Origin: an uncultured Collinsella sp.
GTDB taxonomy: Bacteria; Actinomycetota; Coriobacteriia; Coriobacteriales; Coriobacteriaceae
DNA: 54,210 nucleotides
Reading direction: 5' to 3'
Assembly (NCBI GenBank): GCA_900542165.1
Contig: UQMM01000013.1
Span: 1 to 54,210 of the forward strand
Made by a program: the position numbers and the translations under genes. The first letter of the stretch is position 1, and each line of letters begins with the position of its first letter. Below are positions 16,638 to 24,439 of the stretch, one piece after another. The notes under the pieces are model-generated. The model searched no databases. It saw only the letters and a program-made list of their open reading frames with translations, and was not told the origin of the DNA.

Positions 16638-17798
16638 TCATGTCCTTTGGCTTGTAAGACGAAATAGCGCGGGGATATACACCAAAGAAGAAATCCCGAG
16701 CGCGACAAGCAATACGACTCGAATGCCCGCAGCGCTGCTCAACACAGCGTTGAGCAGATAGAAAAGAACAGCACCCACCGCCACCATCTGGCTTTGAACC
16801 GAAATCAATGAACAGCGCATCGAAGAATCAGCAGCATTTTGAAAAATTGAGTATTTAATTGGAGCAAACAACGAGTACGCAACCGTCTGCAGCACATAGA
16901 ACACGGGCAGCAAATTAGCCGGAGTAAGGGGGATCAAAAACAAAGCTGTCAATACTAAGCGAATGATGCCGCAAATACGCGCAAAACGGCCCTTGTCGAC
17001 ATGAGCAATCACACTGGGCACAATAAGCCCCATGGAGGCCGAGGCAAGGAGCTGGACCGCAATGGTCACACCCGAAGCGACGGAATTCATTCCGCGGCCC
17101 GCAAGCAGCAGTGAGAAAAAGTCTTCCAGGGCGACAAAAGCAAATGCCTGAGAACAGTCCATGATGAACGCTGAACGAAGAATGCCATTACACGCAATAG
17201 CGGCACCGATCATCTTCGGGCTAATTCCACGCTCAGGTGCCCCCGCAGTGCCCCCTCTTCGCATCTCAGGAATGCAGACAACGACAACCAACGTCAACAC
17301 CATTGCGATGATATCTGCCGAAAGACCAATGAGATATGCACCGACAGACGAAATGAAACCACCCACGCAAGCGGAGATGGCATAAGAGGCATAGAAAACA
17401 AATCGCTCAACGACATTAAGTCTTACGAGCTGGTCCTGAGAGACGCTGTCAATGTAAATCGCTTCTATGGATCCGCTCAGACATGCAACGGCAAAACCTT
17501 TGAGAGCGAACGCACCGATTAAAAGCAGAGGGAAACGGACGAGAAGCAGGGCAGCGTAGTATCCAAGCATCCCCACGACGCCAACGAGACCGCTTGTCTT
17601 TCGTCCAAACCTATCAGCAATATAGCCAGTGGGAACTTCGAGGATGAACTTGCTCACTTGATATGCAATCATCATGCTAGAAATCGCCACTATCGAGAAT
17701 CCGACGAATTCAAGGTAAACCGTCAGAAAATACAAAATGGTGCTGAAGTTCGACAGAAAAACGAACGTCATATAAAGCAAAACCGTACGGTTTTTCAT
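16638..17798 (-). CDS. Major facilitator superfamily transporter
   Basis: A 386-residue integral membrane protein with about twelve hydrophobic segments. After the second span it has the MFS loop motif DRFGRKTSG. The start at 17798 follows GGAGG at 7 nt; an upstream ATG (17822) would add eight residues. The region is visibly more AT-rich than its neighbours and uses rarer codons, as does the LysR gene behind it, hinting at acquisition as a pair. It is probably a drug or metabolite exporter; the substrate cannot be told. Confidence 0.85.
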   Translation of the reverse strand: MKNRTVLLYMTFVFLSNFSTILYFLTVYLEFVGFSIVAISSMMIAYQVSKFILEVPTGYIADRFGRKTSGLVGVVGMLGYYAALLLVRFPLLLIGAFALKGFAVACLSGSIEAIYIDSVSQDQLVRLNVVERFVFYASYAISACVGGFISSVGAYLIGLSADIIAMVLTLVVVVCIPEMRRGGTAGAPERGISPKMIGAAIACNGILRSAFIMDCSQAFAFVALEDFFSLLLAGRGMNSVASGVTIAVQLLASASMGLIVPSVIAHVDKGRFARICGIIRLVLTALFLIPLTPANLLPVFYVLQTVAYSLFAPIKYSIFQNAADSSMRCSLISVQSQMVAVGAVLFYLLNAVLSSAAGIRVVLLVALGISSLVYIPALFRLTSQRT

Positions 17799-17917
17799 GC
17801 TCCGCCCTCCAAGAGTCAACAATCTGAATCGGAATCTTGGAAAAGCATGAGGGCAAAGCCGTCAGTCATGTGTTACAAGGCGTCAACATTCACTTGACAA
17901 CACGAGGCCAAATGGCC

Positions 17918-18808
17918 TCACGAAGCAAGATGACGCAATAGGTGAAGAAATACCGTCTGGTGTCGATCGGTCCAGGCATTTTGTCGATAGCAAAAGTAGA
18001 TGGGCAAGGCTACGTCATGCGAGCCTTCAATAGAGCACTCGCTCACTTCCAATCCATCTGATGCGAGAGAAGAGCCAGAAAAACTCAATATCAATCCCCC
18101 GGCTTGAAGAAACTCAGCCTGCGCCCTGCTTCCGTATTCGACATCGCGAAAGCGGAAATTAACCAGCTGAGCTTCGGGACATTGATTGATTGCATTGAGA
18201 CAGGGTGACAAATTAATGGGAACAGCGAGCCTGCCGCCCAGTAACTCACGAATGGTCATAGCGTCAACAGATTGATGACCAGCTGGGCATGAAAGAACCC
18301 TGAGCTCCTTTTCACCCATATATTTTGAAGAAAGGACGCTGTCCCGTGGTTCCTCAAACGAGATAGCCGCGTCCGAAATTCCAAGTATAAGTGATTCAAA
18401 GCATGTTGCCGTTGGCTGATGCCACACATCAAGATGAATCTGAGGGTGCGAGCTTTCAAACGAGTCGTACCAGTTTTCGGAAAAAAGGAGCCCCCGCCCG
18501 TGAAGACAGGGGGCGTAAAGACGGAAATGGCCGTCGGGCGAAACGCCGCCGTTCCCCGATTGAGCGTACTTTTTGAGATCGTCGACTTGCGCCAGGATCA
18601 CGCGTGCACGACGCGCAAATTCTCTGCCCGCCGGAGACAAAACAGCCTCCCCCGCCGATCGGTCGAGCAAAACAATCTGATACTCAGATTCCAACTTTTT
18701 TATTGCCGACGAAACGGCCTGCGGACTCACGTGAACGGCGCGAGCTGCTTTGCGCACGCCGCCATAGTTCGCTACAGCTTGAAGGTATTCGAGTTGAGAA
18801 AGCTGCAT
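17918..18808 (-). CDS. LysR-type transcriptional regulator
   Basis: A 296-residue regulator with an N-terminal winged helix-turn-helix (residues 1-60, containing GGVRKAARAVHVSPQAVSSA) and a C-terminal periplasmic-binding-like effector domain. It is encoded on the same strand and 119 bp upstream of the MFS gene, so it most likely controls that transporter. The effector domain is divergent from well-known members, so no ligand can be proposed. A short GAGGCC-AAAT-GGCCTC hairpin spans the stop codon. Confidence 0.88.
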   Translation of the reverse strand: MQLSQLEYLQAVANYGGVRKAARAVHVSPQAVSSAIKKLESEYQIVLLDRSAGEAVLSPAGREFARRARVILAQVDDLKKYAQSGNGGVSPDGHFRLYAPCLHGRGLLFSENWYDSFESSHPQIHLDVWHQPTATCFESLILGISDAAISFEEPRDSVLSSKYMGEKELRVLSCPAGHQSVDAMTIRELLGGRLAVPINLSPCLNAINQCPEAQLVNFRFRDVEYGSRAQAEFLQAGGLILSFSGSSLASDGLEVSECSIEGSHDVALPIYFCYRQNAWTDRHQTVFLHLLRHLAS

Positions 18809-18849
18809 AGATTACTCCAAAGGCAGCCAAGTCGACGGCCTACGCGCCC

Positions 18850-19185
18850 TCAGATGAGGTTCTCGCCCAGGTTCTTGCCACCGAGAACGTGCATGTGGAA
18901 GTGCATGACGGTCTGGCCGGCGTTGACGCCCTTGTTGGAGATGACGCGAAAACCGTCCTCCAAGCCCTTGGCCTTAGCGACCTCCTGGATGGCGTGAGCC
19001 ATGGCGCCCATGGTCTCGGCAGGTACGTTGTCGGCGATGTCACTGTAATGCTTCTTGGGGATCACGAGCGTATGGACCGGCGCCTGGGGATTGAGGTCGT
19101 CGAAGGCGATGACCTGGTCATCCTCATAGACAACGGTCGAGGGGATCTCGTGGTTGGCAATTTTGCAGAAGATGCAATCGCACAT
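18850..19185 (-). CDS. HIT family protein
   Basis: A 111-residue histidine-triad protein with CxxC at the N terminus (CIFCKIA) and the catalytic HFHMHVLGG near the C terminus. Such proteins hydrolyse adenosine 5'-phosphoramidates or aminoacyl-adenylates. GAAAGGAA lies seven nucleotides before the ATG at 19185. It is downstream of the exonuclease VII genes on the same strand, with a 49-bp gap, and may be co-transcribed. Confidence 0.93.
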   Translation of the reverse strand: MCDCIFCKIANHEIPSTVVYEDDQVIAFDDLNPQAPVHTLVIPKKHYSDIADNVPAETMGAMAHAIQEVAKAKGLEDGFRVISNKGVNAGQTVMHFHMHVLGGKNLGENLI

Positions 19186-19234
19186 AGTTGGTTCCTTTCT
19201 CACAGACCAAGGTAATTATATTTGGTCGGGATGG

Positions 19235-19501
19235 CTAGAACGAGAGGTTGTCGTCGGTGTTGGCGGCTTCGCCGTCGGCGAGCACGTCGTTGCCGTCGAC
19301 GTCCTTAAGAAGCACCGAGACCTTCTGCTCGGCATCGGACAGGCGGGTGCGCAGGCTCTTGAGGAGCTCGACGCCGCGGGTATAGCTCTCGAGCGATTCC
19401 TCGAGCTCCATATCGCCCGACTCCAAGCTGCGAATGATGAGCTCCAACTCCTGCGAGGCCTGCTTGTACGTAAGCTGCTCGACCGGGGTTTTCTCTGCCA
19501 T
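19235..19501 (-). CDS. xseB: Exodeoxyribonuclease VII small subunit
   Basis: An 88-residue acidic helical protein with the family pattern of a helical hairpin (YKQASQELELIIRSLESGDM, then LEESLESYTRGVELLK). It binds the large subunit to form exonuclease VII, which degrades single-stranded DNA to oligonucleotides. It follows xseA by 42 bp on the same strand, an arrangement normal for this complex. The last 20 residues are a disordered acidic tail. Confidence 0.93.
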   Translation of the reverse strand: MAEKTPVEQLTYKQASQELELIIRSLESGDMELEESLESYTRGVELLKSLRTRLSDAEQKVSVLLKDVDGNDVLADGEAANTDDNLSF

Positions 19502-19543
19502 ATCTGTTTCCTTTCCTAAAGGTTTATCGCTATGAAACGCGGT

Positions 19544-20995
19544 CTACTCGACCGTATCGACCGTTGCCGCAACGTTACCGTCTGCCATGCGCACGCGGAT
19601 GGCGTCGCCGGGCTTAAAGGTCTTGGCGCTCGTGGCCACCCCATCATCGCTGTACGCGATGGAATAGCCGCGGGCAAGCACCTTGAGCGGCGACAGGGCA
19701 TCAAGCGACGCGGCAGCTCGGCCCAGGTCGGACGCGGGCTTGCTGAGCATCGAACGTCCCTGATGCTCCAGACGGGAACTCGCAAGCGTGAGCGCATGGC
19801 GCTTGCCATCGAGCCCCGAGGTGCTTGTAACCAGACGCTCGGGCAAGCGCTCAAAGTTGGAGCGGAATGTCCCGACCGAGCGTACTATGGCGCCCGACAG
19901 GCGATCAGCAGTCAGCGCAAGCTCCGATTCGCGACGCTCAACCATAAATGTGGGGTCGTTGAGGCACGGGCGGCACGCAGCCGCATCGAGTGCATCGCCC
20001 AAGCGAGCCGAATAGGTATCCCAGGCACGGCGACCACGCTGATCGAGCATCTCCAGGTCGACCTGGGCCGACCCAATCATCGATGCCATCGCGGCACCCA
20101 GGCGCTGATGGCGCGCCTCGAGTACATCGGCCAACTCCGTCATAGCCGGCGCCACCGATTCTGCCGCCGCCGTGGGCGTGGAGGCGCGGCGGTCGCTCAC
20201 CATGTCGCAAATCGAGGTATCGGGCTCATGGCCAATGCCGGTCACCACGGGCACAGGACAAGCCGCCACCGCACGGGCAAGCTCCTCGTCGTTGAAGGTC
20301 ATGAGGTCCTCGAAGGAGCCGCCGCCGCGCACCAGCAAGATGCAGTCGGGCGCTGGCGTGATGGCGGCGGCACGGCGCAGGCCCTCAATAAGCTCGGCCG
20401 GCGCACCCTCGCCTTGAACCTTAGCGCCCACGCAGACGAGCTCGACGAGCGGGTTGCGACGACGCAATGTGCGCTTGACGTCGTCGATTACGGCACCCGA
20501 AAGCGAGGTAACGACCGCCACGCGGGAGCAAAACACCGGGATGCGGCGCTTACGCGCTTCGTCCATCAGGCCCTCGCGGCGTAGCTTTTCGGCCAGTTGC
20601 GCCACTTGTTGACGCAGCAGACCCTCCCCCGCCAGCGAAAACGAGCGAGCGACAAAGCTCATGCGGCCCGTGGCCTTATAGAGATTGAAGCTGCCCTTAA
20701 AGCTCACCTGCATGCCGTCGCGCAGATCGAACGTGCGCTTGAGATAGGCGCCCTTCCAGATGATGCAGTCGACGGCCGCCGAGTCGTCCTTGATCTGAAA
20801 GTAGCAGTGGCCGCTTCGGGCGTTGGGACCACGAAAACCCGTGACCTCGCCCAAAACGCTCAGCTGCGGAATGGCATCGAGCGCGCCGGCGGCGATCTCC
20901 ACCGCCTGGCTCACGCTGAGCTCCTTGCGCTCCTGATCGTCCGAACCGTCGAACTCGGCGGAAACGGCATTGCCGGTTAGATTCCAGCCCGCCAC
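19544..20995 (-). CDS. xseA: Exodeoxyribonuclease VII large subunit
   Basis: A 483-residue large subunit: an OB-fold DNA-binding domain (around residues 25-115, with GEVTGFRGPNARSGHCYFQIKD), the catalytic domain with VVTSLSGAVIDDV, LVRGGGSFEDLMTFNDE and GIGHEPDTSI, then a coiled-coil region and a C-terminal segment with LARGYSIAY. I chose the GTG at 20995 because AAAGGAGG lies just ahead of it; the in-frame ATG at 21022 would place that site inside the gene. It heads the xseA-xseB(-HIT) unit. Confidence 0.93.
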   Translation of the reverse strand: MAGWNLTGNAVSAEFDGSDDQERKELSVSQAVEIAAGALDAIPQLSVLGEVTGFRGPNARSGHCYFQIKDDSAAVDCIIWKGAYLKRTFDLRDGMQVSFKGSFNLYKATGRMSFVARSFSLAGEGLLRQQVAQLAEKLRREGLMDEARKRRIPVFCSRVAVVTSLSGAVIDDVKRTLRRRNPLVELVCVGAKVQGEGAPAELIEGLRRAAAITPAPDCILLVRGGGSFEDLMTFNDEELARAVAACPVPVVTGIGHEPDTSICDMVSDRRASTPTAAAESVAPAMTELADVLEARHQRLGAAMASMIGSAQVDLEMLDQRGRRAWDTYSARLGDALDAAACRPCLNDPTFMVERRESELALTADRLSGAIVRSVGTFRSNFERLPERLVTSTSGLDGKRHALTLASSRLEHQGRSMLSKPASDLGRAAASLDALSPLKVLARGYSIAYSDDGVATSAKTFKPGDAIRVRMADGNVAATVDTVE

Positions 20996-21064
20996 GCAGC
21001 CTCCTTTCGTCATCGTGCACATGGGCTCCGGCCCTGCGCAAATTCAAGTCCAACACATAGTACA

Positions 21065-21094
21065 GCGCCGCGGGGACACGAATCCCCGCGGCGC
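21065..21094 (-). terminator. GC-rich hairpin after the Zn peptidase gene
   Basis: Perfect 12-bp stem (GCGCCGCGGGGA and its complement) with a six-base loop, 17 bp past the stop. There is no T tract. Confidence 0.6.
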
Positions 21095-21110
21095 CTGCCT
21101 GTCCCATTTG

Positions 21111-21815
21111 TTATCGGTTGGAGTTTCTGTTGTAGCGAGCCATAAGATAGAGCAGCTGAATAATCGAGGTGAGCGCCGCAGCCACATAGGTAAGCGCGGC
21201 GGCCGTCAGCACCTTCTTGGCACCGTTGACCTGCTTGGAGCTCATACCCGACTGCTCAATATACGCCACGGCACGCCGGCTGGCATCAATCTCAACCGGC
21301 AGCGTAACCAGTTGGAACAGCACGCTAAACGAGAAGAAGATCAGTGCGAGGGTCGTGAGTCCCGCGATGTTCATAAACAGGCCCAAGAGCAACACGATGG
21401 TCCAGGTGTTCTGGGTAAAGTTGACGACCGGCACGAGGGCGGTGCGAACCTTCATCATGGCGTAACCGCTTTGACGCTGGGCGGCATGGCCCGCCTCGTG
21501 GCAGGCGACGGCAACGCTTGCGACCGACCCGCCCGAACGGTTGGCATCCGAGAGATACAGGTTATTGTCCTGCGGGTTGTAATGGTCGGTGAGCTCGCCG
21601 GCGACACCCTTGATACCCACGGCGTTGCAGCCGTTGGCGTCGAGCATGCGGCGAGCGACCGTGGCGCCCGTGTCGCCGTCCGAGCGAACCTTGGACCAGG
21701 TTTTGTACGTCGAGTTGATATAGTTCTGTGCGGCAAGACCAATCACCGTGCAGACAAGAACAACCAGCAGGTACAGCGGGTCGATGCCAAAGCCGTATCC
21801 ATAGTAATAAGGCAT
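21111..21815 (-). CDS. Membrane zinc metallopeptidase, YugP family
   Basis: A 234-residue membrane protein of the Zn_peptidase_2 (YugP) family. It has an N-terminal span (residues 13-30), a soluble part carrying the zinc motif CHEAGHAAQ, and three further spans in the C-terminal half, with a conserved LPVEIDAS block. Related proteins are membrane-embedded neutral peptidases of unknown substrate. The gene is alone between rnd and xseA on the same strand with its own hairpin, so it is likely monocistronic. Confidence 0.9.
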   Translation of the reverse strand: MPYYYGYGFGIDPLYLLVVLVCTVIGLAAQNYINSTYKTWSKVRSDGDTGATVARRMLDANGCNAVGIKGVAGELTDHYNPQDNNLYLSDANRSGGSVASVAVACHEAGHAAQRQSGYAMMKVRTALVPVVNFTQNTWTIVLLLGLFMNIAGLTTLALIFFSFSVLFQLVTLPVEIDASRRAVAYIEQSGMSSKQVNGAKKVLTAAALTYVAAALTSIIQLLYLMARYNRNSNR

Positions 21816-21879
21816 GCGAATTCCTCCGAATCGAGTTACACGTTGGAGGCATTCTACCCACTCAAGCGGCTAGGCTTCC

Positions 21880-23013
21880 TTACAGCAATTCAATTTTGCC
21901 ATCTTTGACCGTCAACCCCATGTTGCCCGAGAGCAGATCGTCCAGGCGCGAGCCCACAAGCTCAAAGCGCCAGCCTTCGCGCAAGGGGCTCTGCTCGGGA
22001 TGCTCAATGTAGTCGGCCAGGTCATCGCGCGAGGCAATGACCGAGGTCGCCACTCCCGAGCGTTCGGCAACCAGGCGGATGAGCGCGTACATGAGATCCG
22101 TCACGCTCTCCAACTCCGGAGAGATCTGGCGATGCCCGCGCACCATGAGCGGCAGGCGATCGTGCGGGCAGCTTGCGCCGCGCTTGATGGCCATGAGCGC
22201 ACCGTCCACGTCGCGCTCCCCCAACTGATCGGTACCGCGAATGCTGCGGAACTCCTCAACGCGCACGGGATTGCGTTTAACGAGCGCAAGCAGCGTGTCG
22301 TCGGACATGACCCATTTGCGCGGGATGTTGCGGCGCTCGGCGCGGTCCTCGCGCCAGGCGGCGAGCTCGCGCGCGATACCCAGCTGGTGACGACTGCACG
22401 AGTTGATGCGTTTGACCTTGCGGAACGCCTCGTGGCGATCGGCGCGATAGTGCGACTCGTCAGCCAGCGGGCGCAGCTCGTCGAGCACCCAGTCCACGCG
22501 GCCCAGCTCGCGCAGGCGGCTCATCATCTCGGTATAGGCCACGATCAGATACTTGACGTCATCGATCGCGTACTCAATCTGCTTATCGGTCAGCGGGCGA
22601 CGCGACCAGTCGGTCAGTGACTCGGTCTTGGGCAATGAGACGCCGCAAAACGTCTGCACGAGCGCGCCGTAGGAAATCTGCTGACGCTCGCCCAAAAAGG
22701 CGGCGGCCACCTGCGTGTCAAAAATCGGACGCGGCAGCACGCCTACGGTATGGAGCATGACCTCCATATCCTGCGAGCAGGCGTGGAAGACCTTGGTCAC
22801 GCTCTCGTCGGCCATAAGCTCGGCCAGCGGCGATAGGTCGTCGATTACCAGGGGATCGACCGCTACGCTCTCGGCAGGGGTGGCAATCTGAACCAAACAC
22901 AGACGCGGATGGAACGTGCGCTCGCGCAAAAACTCGGTATCGACGGCAATCGCGTCGAACTCACGGGCGCGCTGGCAAAAGTCGAGTAGAGCCTGATGTG
23001 TGGAAATGTACAT
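21880..23013 (-). CDS. rnd: Ribonuclease D
   Basis: A 3'-5' exoribonuclease involved in tRNA and other small-RNA maturation. The 377-residue protein has the DEDD-Y exonuclease motifs: AVDTEFLRER, VFHACSQDMEV, and YAIDDVKYL, followed by an HRDC-like helical domain. The ATG at 23013 aligns with the usual N terminus of the family; a GTG at 23049 would add 12 residues and neither has a clear ribosome binding site. It is divergent from the lipid kinase-like gene, sharing a 98-bp promoter region. Confidence 0.92.
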   Translation of the reverse strand: MYISTHQALLDFCQRAREFDAIAVDTEFLRERTFHPRLCLVQIATPAESVAVDPLVIDDLSPLAELMADESVTKVFHACSQDMEVMLHTVGVLPRPIFDTQVAAAFLGERQQISYGALVQTFCGVSLPKTESLTDWSRRPLTDKQIEYAIDDVKYLIVAYTEMMSRLRELGRVDWVLDELRPLADESHYRADRHEAFRKVKRINSCSRHQLGIARELAAWREDRAERRNIPRKWVMSDDTLLALVKRNPVRVEEFRSIRGTDQLGERDVDGALMAIKRGASCPHDRLPLMVRGHRQISPELESVTDLMYALIRLVAERSGVATSVIASRDDLADYIEHPEQSPLREGWRFELVGSRLDDLLSGNMGLTVKDGKIELL

Positions 23014-23111
23014 ATCAACCCATCGAATAAGGTTAGGCCCGAAAAACACGGGTAGGATATCGGCATTGCCTTACAACTATACTCGGTTAGTCACAGAACG
23101 GGAACGTAAGT

Positions 23112-24029
23112 ATGCGCTGCCTTATCATCCACAACCCGGCATCGGGCCCCAGCTCAGATGAAATCTACGCATTCACGCACGCCCTCGCGCAGGGCGGCGA
23201 CGAGGTCGTGATGCGTTTTATCGGCAATGGTATGGAACCCGAGGATGCCGTGGCGGACGTGCGCGAATTCGATCGCGTGGTCGTTTCGGGCGGCGACGGC
23301 ACCGTCTCCAACGTGCTCGACCAGATGCGCGGGTGCGGTGTCCCCACGCTCGTTTTCCCCTCTGGCACAGCCTGCCTGTTCTTTAACAACATCGGTAATG
23401 CCCCCGAGGCAGCGGCGCTCGCCAAGGCTTGCCGCGCCGGTCGCACGGTCAAAGTGGACATGGGCGAGCTCTTTTGGCTCGACGAGAACGGCAACGAGAA
23501 GCGCCACGGCTTCATCATCATCGCCGGCTCGGGCTTCGACGCCGAGATCATGATGAAGGCCGCCCCCACCAAAAACGACATCGGCGAGATCGCCTACTTC
23601 CTCTCCGCGCTCGCCACGCCCAACCCCACGGTGGCGCACTTTACTATTGAGCACGACGGCATTGTCGAGGAGCTCGACGGCATCTGCTGCATGGCCGGCA
23701 ACACCTCGGTCATCCAAAACGACATCAACCTGTTCCCCGACTGCCGCATGAACGATGGCATGGTCGACATTGCGGTCATCGAACCCGTAAAAACTGTGCA
23801 GCTTCTACCGACTGTGATCACCGCCGCACTCGACCCCGCCGGCAAGGTACTCGGGCGCCCGCAGTTCAAGATCATCCAGACCAAGGAAGCCAAGATCACC
23901 TGCACCCCGTCGCTGGGCATGCAGTTCGATGGCGAGATCATCTCCAGCAACTCAGGCGTCTTTGGTGCCCGCGCACTTCCGCAATGCCTCGACCTCATCG
24001 TCGATGAATTCTCACCGCTTGGTAAATAG
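23112..24029 (+). CDS. Diacylglycerol/lipid kinase catalytic-domain protein
   Basis: A 305-residue member of the diacylglycerol kinase/YegS/BmrU fold. The nucleotide-binding SGGDGTVSNVLD block, the FPSGTAC turn and a C-terminal beta domain are present. It probably phosphorylates a lipid at the inner membrane face, for example diacylglycerol or undecaprenol, but NAD-kinase-like relatives share the fold. A TATACT at 23078-23083 may be its -10. Only 9 bp separate it from a small membrane-peptide gene, so the two form a unit. Confidence 0.88.
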   Translation: MRCLIIHNPASGPSSDEIYAFTHALAQGGDEVVMRFIGNGMEPEDAVADVREFDRVVVSGGDGTVSNVLDQMRGCGVPTLVFPSGTACLFFNNIGNAPEAAALAKACRAGRTVKVDMGELFWLDENGNEKRHGFIIIAGSGFDAEIMMKAAPTKNDIGEIAYFLSALATPNPTVAHFTIEHDGIVEELDGICCMAGNTSVIQNDINLFPDCRMNDGMVDIAVIEPVKTVQLLPTVITAALDPAGKVLGRPQFKIIQTKEAKITCTPSLGMQFDGEIISSNSGVFGARALPQCLDLIVDEFSPLGK

Positions 24030-24038
24030 GAGGACCCC

Positions 24039-24131
24039 ATGAACGACAATCCCCTGATCGGCTTTATTGTCATCGTCTTGGCCATGCTCGTCGGTTACGC
24101 CATCAACGTGATTCACCGCCGAAAGAAGTAA
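24039..24131 (+). CDS. 30-residue membrane peptide
   Basis: A small open frame of 30 codons with an ideal AGGAGG six nucleotides before the ATG. The peptide is MNDNPLIGF followed by one hydrophobic span (about residues 7-24) and the basic end HRRKK, so it should insert with the C terminus inside by the positive-inside rule. It begins 9 bp after the lipid-kinase stop and is followed at once by a strong terminator, so it is very likely co-transcribed. The function is unknown; a regulatory partner of the kinase is possible. Confidence 0.75.
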   Translation: MNDNPLIGFIVIVLAMLVGYAINVIHRRKK

Positions 24132-24165
24132 TTCCACATTGGTCTGATATTCATCCAATTATCGT

Positions 24166-24214
24166 CTCTCCCGTTGTTTATGCAAATCCTAAACAGCGGG
24201 AGAGTTTTCTTTTT
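24166..24214 (+). terminator. Strong terminator after the lipid-kinase operon
   Basis: A 15-bp stem (CTCTCCCG..., one G-U pair) with a nine-base loop, followed by TTTTCTTTTT. Confidence 0.92.
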
Positions 24215-24439
24215 GACCGCCGTCTAATGCTTTATTCAGCTACAGTAAATGCAGGGTGCCTTTATTTAACTAAAGCCATAAAATGAGTATTATTATCCGT
24301 TCATCGTATATTTCTTCACGCTCATCGAGTAAAAGCTGTTGTCGAATGAATACTCTTTACACTTCCTTTAGGCTAATAGATGTATTTATTAGCTGAAATC
24401 CTGCACGGTTCCGCGGGGTTTCAACGGTTGGGAGGGATT
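24215..24439 (+). promoter_or_regulatory. Upstream region of the C69 peptidase with 21-bp direct repeats
   Basis: An AT-rich region without a gene. TCCGTTCAT at 24296-24304 matches the described LytTR consensus, and CACGCTCAT at 24317-24325 matches seven of its nine positions. They are 21 bp apart and extend to CGTTCATCG/CGCTCATCG; the first is nearly the same as the arcA copy 2 distal site, and the orientation is again toward the downstream gene. No clear -10 is seen at the arcA spacing. Confidence 0.5.
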
